DNA from: Arenicola marina
Lineage: Eukaryota; Annelida; Polychaeta; Arenicolidae
NCBI GenBank assembly: GCA_964019135.1
Contig: OZ025265.1
Span: 22,481,143-22,545,142, forward strand
Direction of reading: 5' to 3'
DNA length: 64,000 nucleotides
Shown piece after piece: positions 9,759 to 21,580 of this stretch. A program made the position numbers and the translations under genes. The notes under the pieces are model-generated. The model was not told where the DNA came from. It ran no database searches and worked only from the letters and a program-made list of their open reading frames with translations. Each line of letters starts with the position of its first letter. Position 1 is the first letter of the stretch.

Positions 9759-12700
9759 GATTAACCCTTTCTATGTATGCAGTGTAACTCAGGTATGTAA
9801 GCAGGCGGTCACAGGAGAATAACATGGGGCTACACTTCATTAGGAGCGTCACCAATTGTTTAGCGGGCGGAAACGATGACGCTTAGAGAGCTATTTGTGA
9901 CGCGTCATTACATGTTATACAGTTAAAACAGAACATCAAGAGTTGATGTGAAATTTTAGCCGAATGAGCTCCCCGTAACAATACTTACTACCGACAGGAG
10001 AGTCTACACTAAAACACGCTTGAACTAAGTCTACAACATAAGGTTCACAGTCTGGACATCCTGCCTTACCCTCACTACCCCACCCCCCGCCTCCCACCAC
10101 ACTCACACCCCCTGGAGGAATTTGTGATGAGATCCAGGCTGACATCAAGATATGTTGTAATATGTTCTAATATGACATAGATGTTCCGTTGTAAGCTATC
10201 ATTTTGATATTTGAGTGCGGGTGAAGGGAAAACTACTTGTCGTTTTGGTTTTACTGAACACGATGTCTCGTGCCTACCCCCCGCGCAAACCCCCCCGCCC
10301 TCCACCCCCCCCCCCCCCACCTCACCCCTAGATCATTGTCTACCTTGTACGAAGTCCGCGATGTCCTTCTCCGTGACCTTGTTCCCTGGCTGTCTGACCA
10401 CGTAGGCCCGGGGCAGCTCGCCCGCCATCTTGTCTGGGACGCCAATCACACACACGTCGGCTACATCCGGGTGTTCCAGGATCATCGCCTCCATCTCTGC
10501 TGGCGCCACCTAACGACAAGCAATCCGATTAAACATTAAATTGAGTAAAAGGTGAAAAATGAAGCTGGCATTACTAATACTTAATATGATACCGTCAGAC
10601 GTAAAAGATTCCCACCTTCCTCAGGCGCTTTATTGGAATAATAATACTGTAATGACGCTTGCTAGACATGTCCAGAAGAACGTGTATCTATTTTTAAGGT
10701 TGTTTCATGACTGTATTTGGCAACGCTGGTGAACACCATGTGGCGCGTACCTGGAATGCTTTGTACTTGATGAGTTCTTTGATCCGATCCACGATGTAGA
10801 AGTAACCGTCATCGTCGTAATATCCAATATCACCTGACAATCCATAAAATCATTCACAGGGTCAAAAAGCCATTGCAAAGCCTTACATTAGTAAGTACAT
10901 TAGTCAATAGTCAAGTTTGAAGTGCTGAAACCAGATACTCACTGTGTAACAAATCATCTCTCTGTAAGTTGCAAATTTCGATGTGAGATCTTAGATATGG
11001 ATGACAGCAAAACTGGAGTGTGCACGACAACGGGTCTGAAGTCTCACGATATATTTAAATGGAATGCCGATATCTCTGAAGACTTTAGCTTGCATGTTTC
11101 AGAGTCTATAGAATCTATAGAGTCTATAGTGAGTTTGAAAGCATATTTAATGAATATTGCAATACAAATAACACAGACGAGCTCGTCAAACAGATAGTCG
11201 ATACTCTGCAGCTCAGTGGGAGTGCGATACCTAGACCAGCCAGGCGTACAAAAATGAGAGTTCGCGTACAGCAGAGTCAGCCTGAGTGGTGGGATGCAGA
11301 CTGCAGTCGCGCAAAGCAACACAAACTAGATATATGCTGGACCTCTTTCGCGTTTCAAATTCGCAAGATTATCCTAAGGAATATAAGGGAGCTCGAAGAA
11401 TATTTAAAAACTTTTGTAAAAGTATAAAGCTACTAAATGCACGGGCCTTACGGAAGTCATTGAGAGATAGCTGTGCCGAATGTACGACCTTGTGGCGTTG
11501 TATCCAGCGATTGAACAGTAACAGTAGGAGTATTTCTAGCATCAAACCCGAAGAATGGAAAGAATACTTCGCAAATCTATTAAATGTGCCGACTGCGAAA
11601 ACAGATTCTGTTTTTTTAGAAAGAGGTTTTATCCACCCTAGATGATCATGATAATGTATGTATTAAGTGTGATGTTGAACAGGTAGAGAGTTTGGAAAGA
11701 GATCGTGTGAATAGAGTTTTTGATGCTGAGGAAATACTAGGTTGTATATGACCAATGGCAAAGCTGCAGGTTACGACGCAATACCGAATGAAATGTTGAA
11801 AGGGGTTGCCGAACTGTTGTTACCATATCTTGTTCGACTGCCTAATCTGATGCTGGAAACGGGGAAATTTCCGAAAGACTGGTGTCAAGCCCTGATATTG
11901 CCGCTAAATAAGAAAGGATCACGGTCTGACATGGGAAATTATAGAGGTATATCCTTATTGTCTGCCCTCAGTAAGCTATTCACAAAATTAATCAACGAGA
12001 GATGAACTGTATGTGTGGGTCGACCAGAACGAGTTACGGTCAGAAGAGCAGGCGGGATATAGAAAAGGATATTCGACTTGCGATCAAATATTTGCCTTAT
12101 AGTCCATAATTCAAAAGTATGTAACGACAGAGAAAGGCACGTGTTTTATCCTTTTTATTGATTTTTCAAAGGCCTTCGACAGCATGCCTCATAGTCTGTT
12201 ATAGTTTAGTCTACTAGGTAAAGGTATTCATGGTAATATAATGACGGTTATTCGCGATATGTACGCTAACTTGAAATCATGTATTAAGACTCATTCTAGT
12301 CTCTGGCTGTTTGCTTTATATATAGAAGAGTATTTATCCATGTTATCAAATTCTAACTGCCTGCGTAAGCAATGATGCCCCAAACATAAAATCCCTCATG
12401 TTTGCCGATGATTTAGCAAACTGCGCGGATACTGTAGGACGTCTCCAGCTAACGATAAATATCTTAGAGGCATATTGTAGGAAGTGGAGTTTAAAAGCGA
12501 ATATGAACAAAACGCAAGTAATGGTATTTCAGAGAGGAGGAACAGTTAAAGCAAATGAACGATGGTTTTTCAATGGTGAACGGTTGAAAGTTGTATGGTC
12601 GTATAAATATTGAGGGTTAGTATTAACTAGCACACTCAGATGGTCGAAAGCTGTTTCTACATTGACTGGTCAAGCCAACACGGCATTGGCCTCTATCTAC

Positions 12701-15700
12701 AAGATTGATAAGAAACTCAACGGTCTACCTATAGAAGCAGCATTTACTTGATTTGATCGAATTATTGTGCCAATTCTCACGTATGGAGCCGACATCTGGG
12801 GTTATCAAGAGTATAAGAAAATCGAGAAAGTCCAAGTTAGGTTTTGAAAAAGATTATTAGGACTACCGAAGTCAACATCGGACGCCGCCGCATTAGGTGA
12901 ATGTGGCAGGTTACCTTTAGCAAAAATTTACAATTTTAAGTGTATTAAGTACTGGTTAAAGATATTACGGATGCCAAATAATAGGTATGTCAAAAGCTGT
13001 TATAACATTTTTAAAGAATTTGACAAAGTATATCATCCTGGGCTAGCTCAGTGAAGGCTCTGTTGCATAAATATGTATTTAATGATGTATGGATAAACCA
13101 ATCAGTGTATGACAAAAGTTTGCTGAGCTAAACCAGAGATTAGAAACCTGTTTCATTGAAGAGTGGCTTATGAAGGTTAGCGATCAAAGTCGCCTTAGTG
13201 TATTTTGTACAGTTAAGGACCAACTATCCTTGGACTTAGAAACTCTCTTTCGTGTTTTAGATGCTCAGCTCATAGCCTCTCTATTGAATTAGGTCCCTGT
13301 GATGGAACGTTACTTGAAAACAGAATTTGTAAATACTGTGCTGTAAGACATGTCGTTGTTATAGAAGATGAATACCACGTGTTATTGTGTTGCCCGAAGT
13401 TCATGGATATCAGACTTTTATATATAGAAACCGCTTTTTGTGATCCCCAAACATAGGGAACTTTATTATTTTGATGTCAAGTGGAGATATGTTTACCCTA
13501 AGAAAATTAGCGATGTTTGTGCATACTTTAGAAAAACGTGTCCGTGCGCAGCCGTAAATTTAAGAATACGGAAACTATATTATTTTGTGACAAATGTATT
13601 TATGTTCATTGTTATGTCCCATGGGCCTGAAGGCCTTTTGGCAAATATATAAACTACCTACTACATAAAAAAGGATAAGTTATTATGGGTTCAACGTATG
13701 CGATATTCTGTATATTTGAATATATTATATTATGAATATATTATGAATATAATATGTCTCATTATCAACTACTCAATGAAGCGCTATGGTGTGTCGCGGG
13801 GAGTAGGGGGGGGGGGTAGACAGTCATAAGAGCAAGAAACTATGTAGAAGTATCTTCATGGAGATAAGGTAAACAAAAACCGGCGTTAGGGAGGAAACTC
13901 AAGAAAAAACATTGTGGAAATTCATGCGGTTAAGAGATTATGGAGAGTTTTAGAGTAAGACTGATAGTCCTCAATGCTAAGAGAATAACATCGTGGATAT
14001 ATTCCCTAGGCTAAGAGAAAGAACGTAATTGAATTTCATGATGACAAAGTATTATTAAGGATCGCCAAGGGGCGAAGAGAAAGGAACACATGGTTTGTTA
14101 TCTGTGGCCTTATAAGGCTGTGTGTGGACAGCGCGTCTCTTGACCTACCTGTGTGGACCCATCCCTCCTTGTCTATGGTCTGGGCCGTGGCCTGCGGGTT
14201 GTTGAGGTACCCCATCATAACATGAGGACCTCTCAGGCAGATCTCACCCCGCTGGTCCGGGGCCAGCATCACCCCACTGTCGGGATTAATCACCTGTCCA
14301 GGGGTAGAGAGGACATAGCTATGTATCATAGAGTGATTAGTTGGACGAATTAGCCTCTGTCGGTCATATGGCGATAGTGGGAAGTGTCAATGTAAAGAGT
14401 AGAACGCTAGAACTTCTGTAGACCATATCCTTTTACGTTGTGTGTATACTCAGGACGCCTTAACCAGTTGTGGTCATTGGTCTGTGACCCTCTGGATATA
14501 ACTCCCCCACCCCCCCCCCCCTGGATATAAAATGGTCCATAAATACGCATGGTCTTCGTAATTATATCGCGTTCTAAAAATAGCCCTGACCTTTGCCTCG
14601 CCCCCGGGGATCACCTTGCCGACACTCCCCGATTTGATATGGCCGTCTTGGATTGTCTTCGCGACAACGGCACCGCTGGTTTCAGTCATGCCGTAGGCTA
14701 CAATGTAATAATAATATTAATAATAATATTAATAATATTAACAATAATATTAATAATATTAACAATAATATTAATAATATTAATAATAATATTAATAATA
14801 TTAATAATAATATGAATAATATTAATAATAATATTTCTAATGCCTGTTTAGTACGAAGGTAAAATTATAAATAAATTCCTGCCTGGTACCTGGCCAACGA
14901 TACAGTCCATATAACTAGGCTGGTTCCAGCGAACATATCGGTTCCCGGCTCCAAGCGTGCTGTGGAATTTCTGCGGAATGTATGTTTTGCGGTATCGAGC
15001 TTGCAAGACCATACTGTCGACTGGCTGGTTCCTGGCCCCAAGCTAGAAAGTCTATCCTGTCGACTGGCTGGTTACTGGCCCCAAGTTAGTCTATCCTGTC
15101 AGCTGGCTGGTTCCTGGCCTCAAGTTAGAATGTCTATCCTGTCGACTGGCTGGTTCGTGGCCCCAAGTTAGAAAGTATATCCTGTTGACTGGCTGGTTCC
15201 TGACCTCAAGTTAGAATGTCTATCCTGTCGACTGGCTGGTTCCTGGCCCCACGTAACAAAGTCTATCCTGTCGACTGACTGGTTCCTGGCCCCAATTTAG
15301 ATAGTCTATCCTGTCGACTGGCCGATTCCTCAAGTAAAAATGTCTATTTCGTCGACGTATACGAATAGAAACAAGAAGAATAAGAAAAAAATAGTGTTTG
15401 GCTTGCCATACATTGTCATACTATACGATACAAAAAAAAATCGACATCCGCGCGTCATGGCCGCGATCACAGGCGATAATAGGGGCCAGTTAAGTGTCGT
15501 AAAGCTGAAGTAAAAATGACACTCTTCCCGCGACTGGCGGAACGCCGTCTGGTGGGAGATCGACGTTTGCAAACGCGCCAGTTCCTGACTCAAACTCGTT
15601 TTTTTGTTGTTGTTATTTGTCATATAAGAAACTGGAACTTTTATTTCTTGTTTAAAAGTCATGCGTTTAATGTCAACTGATTTCCAATATAAGTAGATTG

Positions 15701-18700
15701 ATGTATTTTTTATACCACTTTTCATGAATATTTACAGCGACAATTATTTCAGCCTGTGGTTGGCTCCGCCCGTCAGTTCATCAGTTGAGTTGTTGTCAAG
15801 TGTTTACTGATGTCAGATTGTCAACTCAGCGCCAAATCACTCGTTGACGATGTCTGCTTGTCAGTCACTGATCAAATTCATAGTGATCGGGTATTGTTGA
15901 GATTTAAGGTTAGTATTTTCATATAAAACCCGGTGTCAGTCATTGATCGAATTCATAGTGATAGGCTAATAGGGTATTGTTAAGATTGAAGGTTAGTATT
16001 TTCATATAAAACCCGGTGATCCTGCAGTTTCTGACCTCTTCTCTATTATCGCTCACACAAGCAGATACTTGACAGTTTGGGCTAATTTTGATCGTAAATT
16101 GCACTAAATTTGAAGTTTTACGCTTAAACTGTTAAAAGCTATTTACTTTTAAGGGCCCCAAAATAAGTATATCTAAACATGTTAGAAATAAGGCTAAGCT
16201 AACATGATTCTAAATCATCAAAATAAAACCTACACTCCAAATAATAGCAATAGACTTGAATAGTGATTTGAACTGTGAATATAACTGTCTTCTCTGTCCC
16301 TCCCCTCCAACCAAACATGTACCTTTTCTCACAAGCTGTATTCTCGGCTTACACTGTCACAATTAACACCAGACAATATCACAAGTATTCAACACCTGGG
16401 AGTGGAATTTTTTTCAGAATTTTTCACTCTCAGTCTGCATGGTACTTTGTCACATTAAAAAAATGCCCTCCGCCTCTGAAATGTACATTTTGAAAAGTTT
16501 ATTTGAGAGTAATTAATTAAACAAGAGATTTATTCCATATTGTTTACAGTTATTATTTTCTATTTTTGACACCTTTTGCTTTCTTTTGACACCTCAGGAT
16601 AGTTCGGATTTATTCATAAATATATATCACTCATATGTGGTTTAAAAAGAGTACCCAGTTATATTAAAGTTTCAAGTCGATTTATTCTATAGTTATATGT
16701 TTTAATTAATGCCATTATTACTATTTGTAATAAGATGCAGAATGTACTGGTAAGCTTATATATTTTATTTGCCGGAAGCCAATATTCCAATTTTTATGGT
16801 GTCCCGGTATAATAATATTCCTAGCCCAAAACGGGTTTTCCTGCCAGAAGAGTGTAGATTACCATTAGGCATTTTAAAACAATATAGCCCTTACAAATAT
16901 TTGTATATGCAGTTTATTTGGGTATGGAAATCAAGTATATCACCAGCCTTCTCATTGCATATATTGCTAGGATGTCAAAAACTAACCAAATACAGAATGA
17001 AATTCTCTAAACTCAACAGCCTCTCTTAAAATGTCAGGCTTCGAGTATATTTACAAAATGGTAGTACTTTGAAGATGTACTTTGTATTGTTAACCTCCCC
17101 TTGCTAACAAAGAATTAAGATTTTAATCAAAAAGGCCAATGAAACAACAATAATAGTTTTAATGGAAGTGATATAGGAACGTCCAATTAATATAATATTT
17201 TTTTTATGGACATGTTTAAACTTTTTGGTCAGATTGGGGCATTAGCTGTGGAAGGGTGTACTTTTCTTCTGAACTGAATTAGATTAATTATGAGTAAAAA
17301 AGTACTGGTAATATGATTAATTATAGGCCCAAGTAAGTACCTGGTACTGTATTCCTCTGGATATGATTCTAAGCCCAAATATTATCGCATGGATATTTTA
17401 ACAACTAAGCCCTCCATCAATTAAAAAACTCAATATATAAAAACATCATTTCTATAGATAGATAAGATATTTCAATATCCAGCTTTAAGAATATAAACTA
17501 CCGGTATTTCAGCTGATACAGCAGCTATAAGACTAGCTGCAGTTGGTACAACAGCTTTGACAATTACATTAATATTGAATGTGGGTGAGCTCGCAACTTA
17601 GGCAATGCCTATTCATATTAATATTGATCTCCAAAAATAATTGATGATATCAAAATAACACCAAAATAAGAACAGATATCCTGTACCACGCTTACCAAGG
17701 CTACGACCTCTCATAGAAGGATTGCTTAATCCCCCGGAGACATGGCTCCACTCTACTTTGACCCTTCCCATTGTCGCAATATGCCATATCAATCAACCAA
17801 CCGACCAACCTTGTCCTATAGCGGGATCGCGAAATAAAGTCTTGAACTCTTGTTCCGTTTCCTTCTTAGTGTTCCCACCGCCAGTAATGACGTAGCGGAT
17901 ACTGCTGACGTCATAGCGGGCGACCAATGGCGACTTGACCATGAGAACAATGAGCGGAGGCGGAAATGCCATCGATAGTGGCTGTAATAGGCCAAAGTAT
18001 AGGACCCTTATTATTGTCAAGGTCGCTGTAATAGGTCAAAGAACAGGACAGACATTATTGTCACCGCGGCTGTAATAGGCCAAAGTATAGGACCCTTATT
18101 ATTGTCAAGGCCGCTGTAATAGGTCAAAGCACAGGACAGACATTATTGTCACCGCGGCTGTAATAAGCCAAAGTACAGGACATACATTATTGTCAAGGCC
18201 GCTGTAATAGGCCAAATTACAGGACAAACATTATTGTCACCGTGGCTGTAATAGGCCAAAATACAGGACATACATTATTGTCACCGTGGCTGTAATATGC
18301 CAAAGTACAGAACAGACATTATTTTCACCGCGGCTGTAAAAGACCAACATGCAGGACCCTGATTATTGCCACATCGGATGTAACAGGCCAAAGTACATGG
18401 CTCCAATTATTGTCACGGCTGCTGTAATAGGTCAAATTACAGGACCCTGATTATTGTTACGGCGGCTGTAATAGGCCAAAGTAAAGACCCTGATTATTGT
18501 TACTGTGGCTATAATATTCAAAGTACGTGGCTCTAATTATTGTCTCAGCGGATGTAACAAGCCAAAGTACATGGCTCCAATCACTGTCACGACGGCTGTA
18601 ATAGGCCTAAGTACTGGACCCTGATTGTTGTCACTGTGGCTGTAATATTCAAAGTACATGGCTCAAATTATTGTCGTTGCGGCTATAATACTCATATCTT

Positions 18701-21580
18701 GGTGCCCCATATCTATATATAGCATGTCAGATCAGGTGAACGATGAAGCGTTGTTGCATTATTATATGGAGTATATTGGGATGTTGTGTCCCGAGATATT
18801 GTTTTAGTACAACAGAGCTTGTTTCAATTCTTCTGTAATGCGATATGTCATTGTGTTGTGCAAACCTTGCATGAAAACTTAAAAATAAAATATATAAATT
18901 AAAAAAAAAATGCTGTACAAACCTTGTACTTTTCGATGGCCGCGAGAACTTGCTCGAAGTCAAACTTAGGGAACATGACTTGCTGGACGCCGTTAACAAA
19001 CCTGAAGAATCCACCGTCGGCGAGACCCGCTAAGTGGTACATAGGGAAGCAAGCGATATTCGTTTCCCCCTCGGGAATAACGTCTGCCATGGCGATTAAC
19101 TCCGCCAAGATGTTCCGGTGGGAGAGGACGACGCCCTTGGGGGGTCCCGTGGTGCCGCTGCTGAACAGAATCAGGGCCGGCCAAGTGGCCGTGTCCGTGG
19201 TCCTGTCCCACTCAGCGTCCCGCCACTCACCGGGGTGCGACTGCAGTGACGTCAGCGTGACGTCATCGTCAGCGCCGCCCGCCACGTTGTGGTCATTATC
19301 GCTGACGATGACTTGAATCTGAATTAATTGGATGGAAAGAATATAGTAAAATTAAGAAAAGTAATATATATATACATATATATATATTATATACATGTAT
19401 ATATATAACAGGACTGTATCTTGTATTGTCATGTCCATTCTCGCAGCATGCATGATTCCTCTATCGAAGAACGATTCATTGTGTCAGAATATCACATCCG
19501 AAACTGGACAAGCGCTTAAGTCCCATTCTGTTCACTGTCGGACTTCATTGACTCACTAAATATGTAGTTATATCCCCCCAATATAAATTTGCATCACAGC
19601 TGGAGCTCTTTCACAAGTTCCACCGCGCAACTAAGATATCCTCTTTACCTGCTGGTCACCCATATTGATAGCCTCTCTGACAACCGGAAGTAGCTGCGGC
19701 TCCGTAAATACAAAGCGGGGTCGAAGGTCCCTGAGATAATGCTTCAACTCGTCTGCAAAAACAAGCCACGGATAAGCGTGATTTCACTGATAACAAACTA
19801 ATCATTGAGAGATTAATAAGAGATGAAGCATTTCTTAGTGGTCCGAATAATACGGTTGACTTGAGCATGACCATCTCCAGGCATGGTATGCATATCTCCG
19901 ATTCGTTTTCTTTGAGAAACATTAAGGATAGGTTGTTAAGAATAATCTATTAGAGTGAGTGAAGCAATTTTAATTAGATTAGTGTAAGTAACCAATGGGA
20001 GTATTGATCATCGTGTTGTTTTATTTGTTTAACGATTGGGCCAAATCTCCGTGCCGTTGCCTAGTATTTTACTTCCGCTTTTCCTGATTGTGAGTTGTTT
20101 TTGAGCGAAAAAACTTCCGCTGTATTAACTAATATGTAAGTAGATGAAAATAAGCCTGAAAATAACGCTAGGCTTACTTTAATGCAACCCACGAACGGTA
20201 TTGCATGTAACCGACATTTATGTACATCTTGAACAAAGCTCACACCCTCCTGATGTTTTCTGCTGTTTTGTATACCAACAGAAAAAATAAGACCTTGATC
20301 TTCATATTCCCAATGACACTTTAGAATAATGACCTTGACCCCCAATGACGCTTATCGAAGCCGAATGATCTTGACCCCCACTGACACTTATAGAAGCAGA
20401 ATGACCTTGACCCCCAATGACGCTTATAGAAGCAGAATGACCTTGACCTACATGCGGTGCTGGCCGGGTTGAGGGTGCTGACTGTCCCTCCAGCCATCAG
20501 AGCCCCGTACATCACACACAGGAAGTCCGCAGAATTCGTCTTCAGGAACGCTATGGTGTCACCCTTGCGCATCTGCAGTTTGTTCTGTAGACCGTTGGCC
20601 GTTCTGTTCGAAATATCGCAGATGTCGTTGAAGGTGTATGTGCGACCATTTCCCTTGTCAATCTGCGAACAAGAAAATGCTAGCAGCGTAAGGCTTTCAC
20701 ATTTATTAGCCTATATTCTGTATTGCCTGGCCCTGTTTGAACATACCCATCGTAACGGAAAGCATGTGTCATAATATTAAAAAGAATACAACAATATTAG
20801 AGAGATTTGACTCAAATATCATTTAAATATTAAGAGATACTACGAAGAATTTGAAGGGCGTCAGTGTATGTTATGTTGAAGATTGTTATTATTATGTCAT
20901 TTAATATTTGATGTCTGTCAGTTAAAACGAACAAAAAAAAACATATATATCACCATATGTATGAGCTGCTTTGTAATAAGATGGTATATACCATAATAAT
21001 ATACATTCATTATATCCCTTAATACTTCATAGAAAAAATTACCTGAACAATTTTGGCACTCCAATAATAATGTGTTAATTGTTACTACAGCAGATAATAT
21101 AAATAAATAAGGCTTACCCATGAAAACAAATATTAAGATATGTGAGGATGAACCAAATTTTTCATTTGATCGTTGTCATGGTATGAGAAAAACAGCCACG
21201 AAATAGAGAATCGCATATAAATACATGTTGTTTTGAAGAGAAAAGCGATTAGTAAAAGAAAATGCAATACTAAACATTTATTCCTGTCTTCATTTGAGAA
21301 GAGGGGGGCGGTAGCGTAATTCAGCAAGAGTCAGTGTTAAAGTGGGGTTCTCCAGAAGGGGAGGATGCAGTCGTATCCATGTCCTCGGTCCGCTTACGTT
21401 GTCATCCTCTCCTCATTATTGCTCCTCTGACTGCACTGCTCCAGTCACAATAAAACCACGTGTTAATCTAGTACCTACCACACACGTCTTATTGCCATGT
21501 TTTCGGCCCTCTGAGATGACGTATTGGTGAACAGGTACATCCGGGACCTTGAGGGATGGACCTCGTAACACGCGCGCCAT
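9270..21580 (-). CDS. 4CL/luciferase-like peroxisomal acyl-CoA synthetase, copy A (10 exons)
   Basis: The minus-strand exons in reading order are 21580..21479, 20662..20452, 19752..19649, 19318..18923, 17981..17810, 14697..14591, 14293..14149, 10833..10751, 10509..10344 and 9394..9270. All borders are GT-AG, the phases join, and the total is 536 residues plus stop, normal for the ANL adenylate-forming family. Motifs seen: the P-loop signature [10 protein letters not shown] at 192-201, YGMTETSG at 330-337, the hinge/A7-A8 stretch [16 protein letters not shown] at 425-440, and the C-terminal PSGK with the catalytic-type Lys 521. The last residues are SKL (534-536), a canonical type 1 peroxisomal signal. 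The start ATG has A at -3 and G at +4 (GAAAATGG). By family the enzyme activates a carboxylic acid with ATP and transfers it to CoA; the substrate is not known, and luciferase-type activity cannot be told from sequence. Intron 7 holds a broken LINE. Confidence 0.95.
9694..9758. repeat. (TA)n microsatellite in intron 9 of synthetase A
   Basis: About 65 bp of near-perfect TA dinucleotide repeat. The matching place in unit B (about 37,515..37,528) has only a few repeats, so it is a length-variable microsatellite. Confidence 0.95.
10930..13675 (+). mobile_element. Broken, 5'-truncated LINE in intron 7 of synthetase A
   Basis: This is a non-LTR retrotransposon on the strand opposite to the host gene. 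Recognisable pieces, in order: the end of an endonuclease-like domain ([15 protein letters not shown]), reverse transcriptase fingers/palm ([15 protein letters not shown] near 11,745 and [22 protein letters not shown] near 11,937), [10 protein letters not shown] near 12,150, the FADD catalytic motif near 12,400, and a post-RT segment with [20 protein letters not shown] near 12,780. It has several stops and frameshifts (for example the stop ending the FADD frame near 12,611) and a small copy-A deletion near 12,360. The same main lesions occur in unit B, so the element was dead before the duplication. The clade is not resolved (jockey/CR1-like type). Confidence 0.85.
14703..14836. repeat. AAT/AATATT microsatellite next to the exon 6 acceptor, copy A
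   Basis: About 130 bp of TAATAATAT-type repeats begin within six bases of the exon 6 splice acceptor (exon start 14,697). The upstream part of intron 5, where a polypyrimidine tract would be expected, is therefore mostly this repeat as read on the minus strand. It is also present at 42,524..42,657. Confidence 0.9.
15016..15345. repeat. 43-bp minisatellite in intron 5 of synthetase A
   Basis: About 7.5 tandem units of about 43 bp with the core GTCGACTGGCTGGTTCCTGG. The matching array in unit B is 42,837..43,165. It is non-coding. Confidence 0.9.
15870..16055. repeat. Two-unit direct repeat plus one arm of the foldback element, copy A
   Basis: The text from TTCATAGTGAT to ATATAAAACCCGGTG occurs twice in tandem (about 80 bp apart). 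It is followed at 16,016..16,055 by a single arm of the foldback element (GCAGTTTCTGACC then TATTATCGCTCACACAAG). The rest of intron 5 (16,060..17,730) is AT-rich and shows nothing I recognise. Confidence 0.6.
17731..17810 (+). mobile_element. SINE tail abutting the exon 5 donor, copy A
   Basis: The text GGAGACATGGCTCCACTCT followed by CCAACCGACCAACC matches the 3' body and (AACC)n tail of the SINE family, with an internal deletion. The tail ends exactly at the exon 5 border (exon 17,810..17,981), so the donor read on the minus strand, CAAG|GTTGGTCGG, is made of tail sequence. The same arrangement holds in unit B (45,558..45,637). Confidence 0.7.
17979..18690. repeat. 44-bp minisatellite containing the exon 5 acceptor, copy A
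   Basis: About 16 units of 44 bp with the core GGCTGTAATAGGCCAAAGTA fill the intron 4 side of exon 5. On the minus strand each unit reads TTGGCCTATTACAG|CC, a splice-acceptor-like sequence. The first unit supplies the real exon 5 acceptor (exon start 17,981). The array is also present at 45,806..46,560 with about one more unit. Confidence 0.85.
20329..20450. repeat. 36-bp repeat abutting the exon 2 donor, copy A
   Basis: About 3.4 units of 36 bp (core GAAGCAGAATGACCTTGACC) begin immediately inside intron 2 at the exon 2 donor. The period is a multiple of three, and the exon 2 frame stays open through the array. Unspliced reading would therefore add repeated [12 protein letters not shown]-like peptides before a stop. 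The array is also at 48,186..48,307. Confidence 0.8.

Noticed and set aside
14430-14480. A possible further SINE tail remnant (ATACTCAGGACGCCTTAACC)
   Set aside because: It resembles the SINE body on the minus strand over about 35 bp only; too short to call with confidence.
14549-14862. Frames encoding poly-Ile/Leu or poly-Asn stretches
   Set aside because: They translate the AAT microsatellite beside exon 6.
16769-17029. An 86-codon plus-strand frame in intron 5, kept in unit B
   Set aside because: It is kept only because the units are recent duplicates. No domain or coding bias was seen, and it lies within an AT-rich intron.
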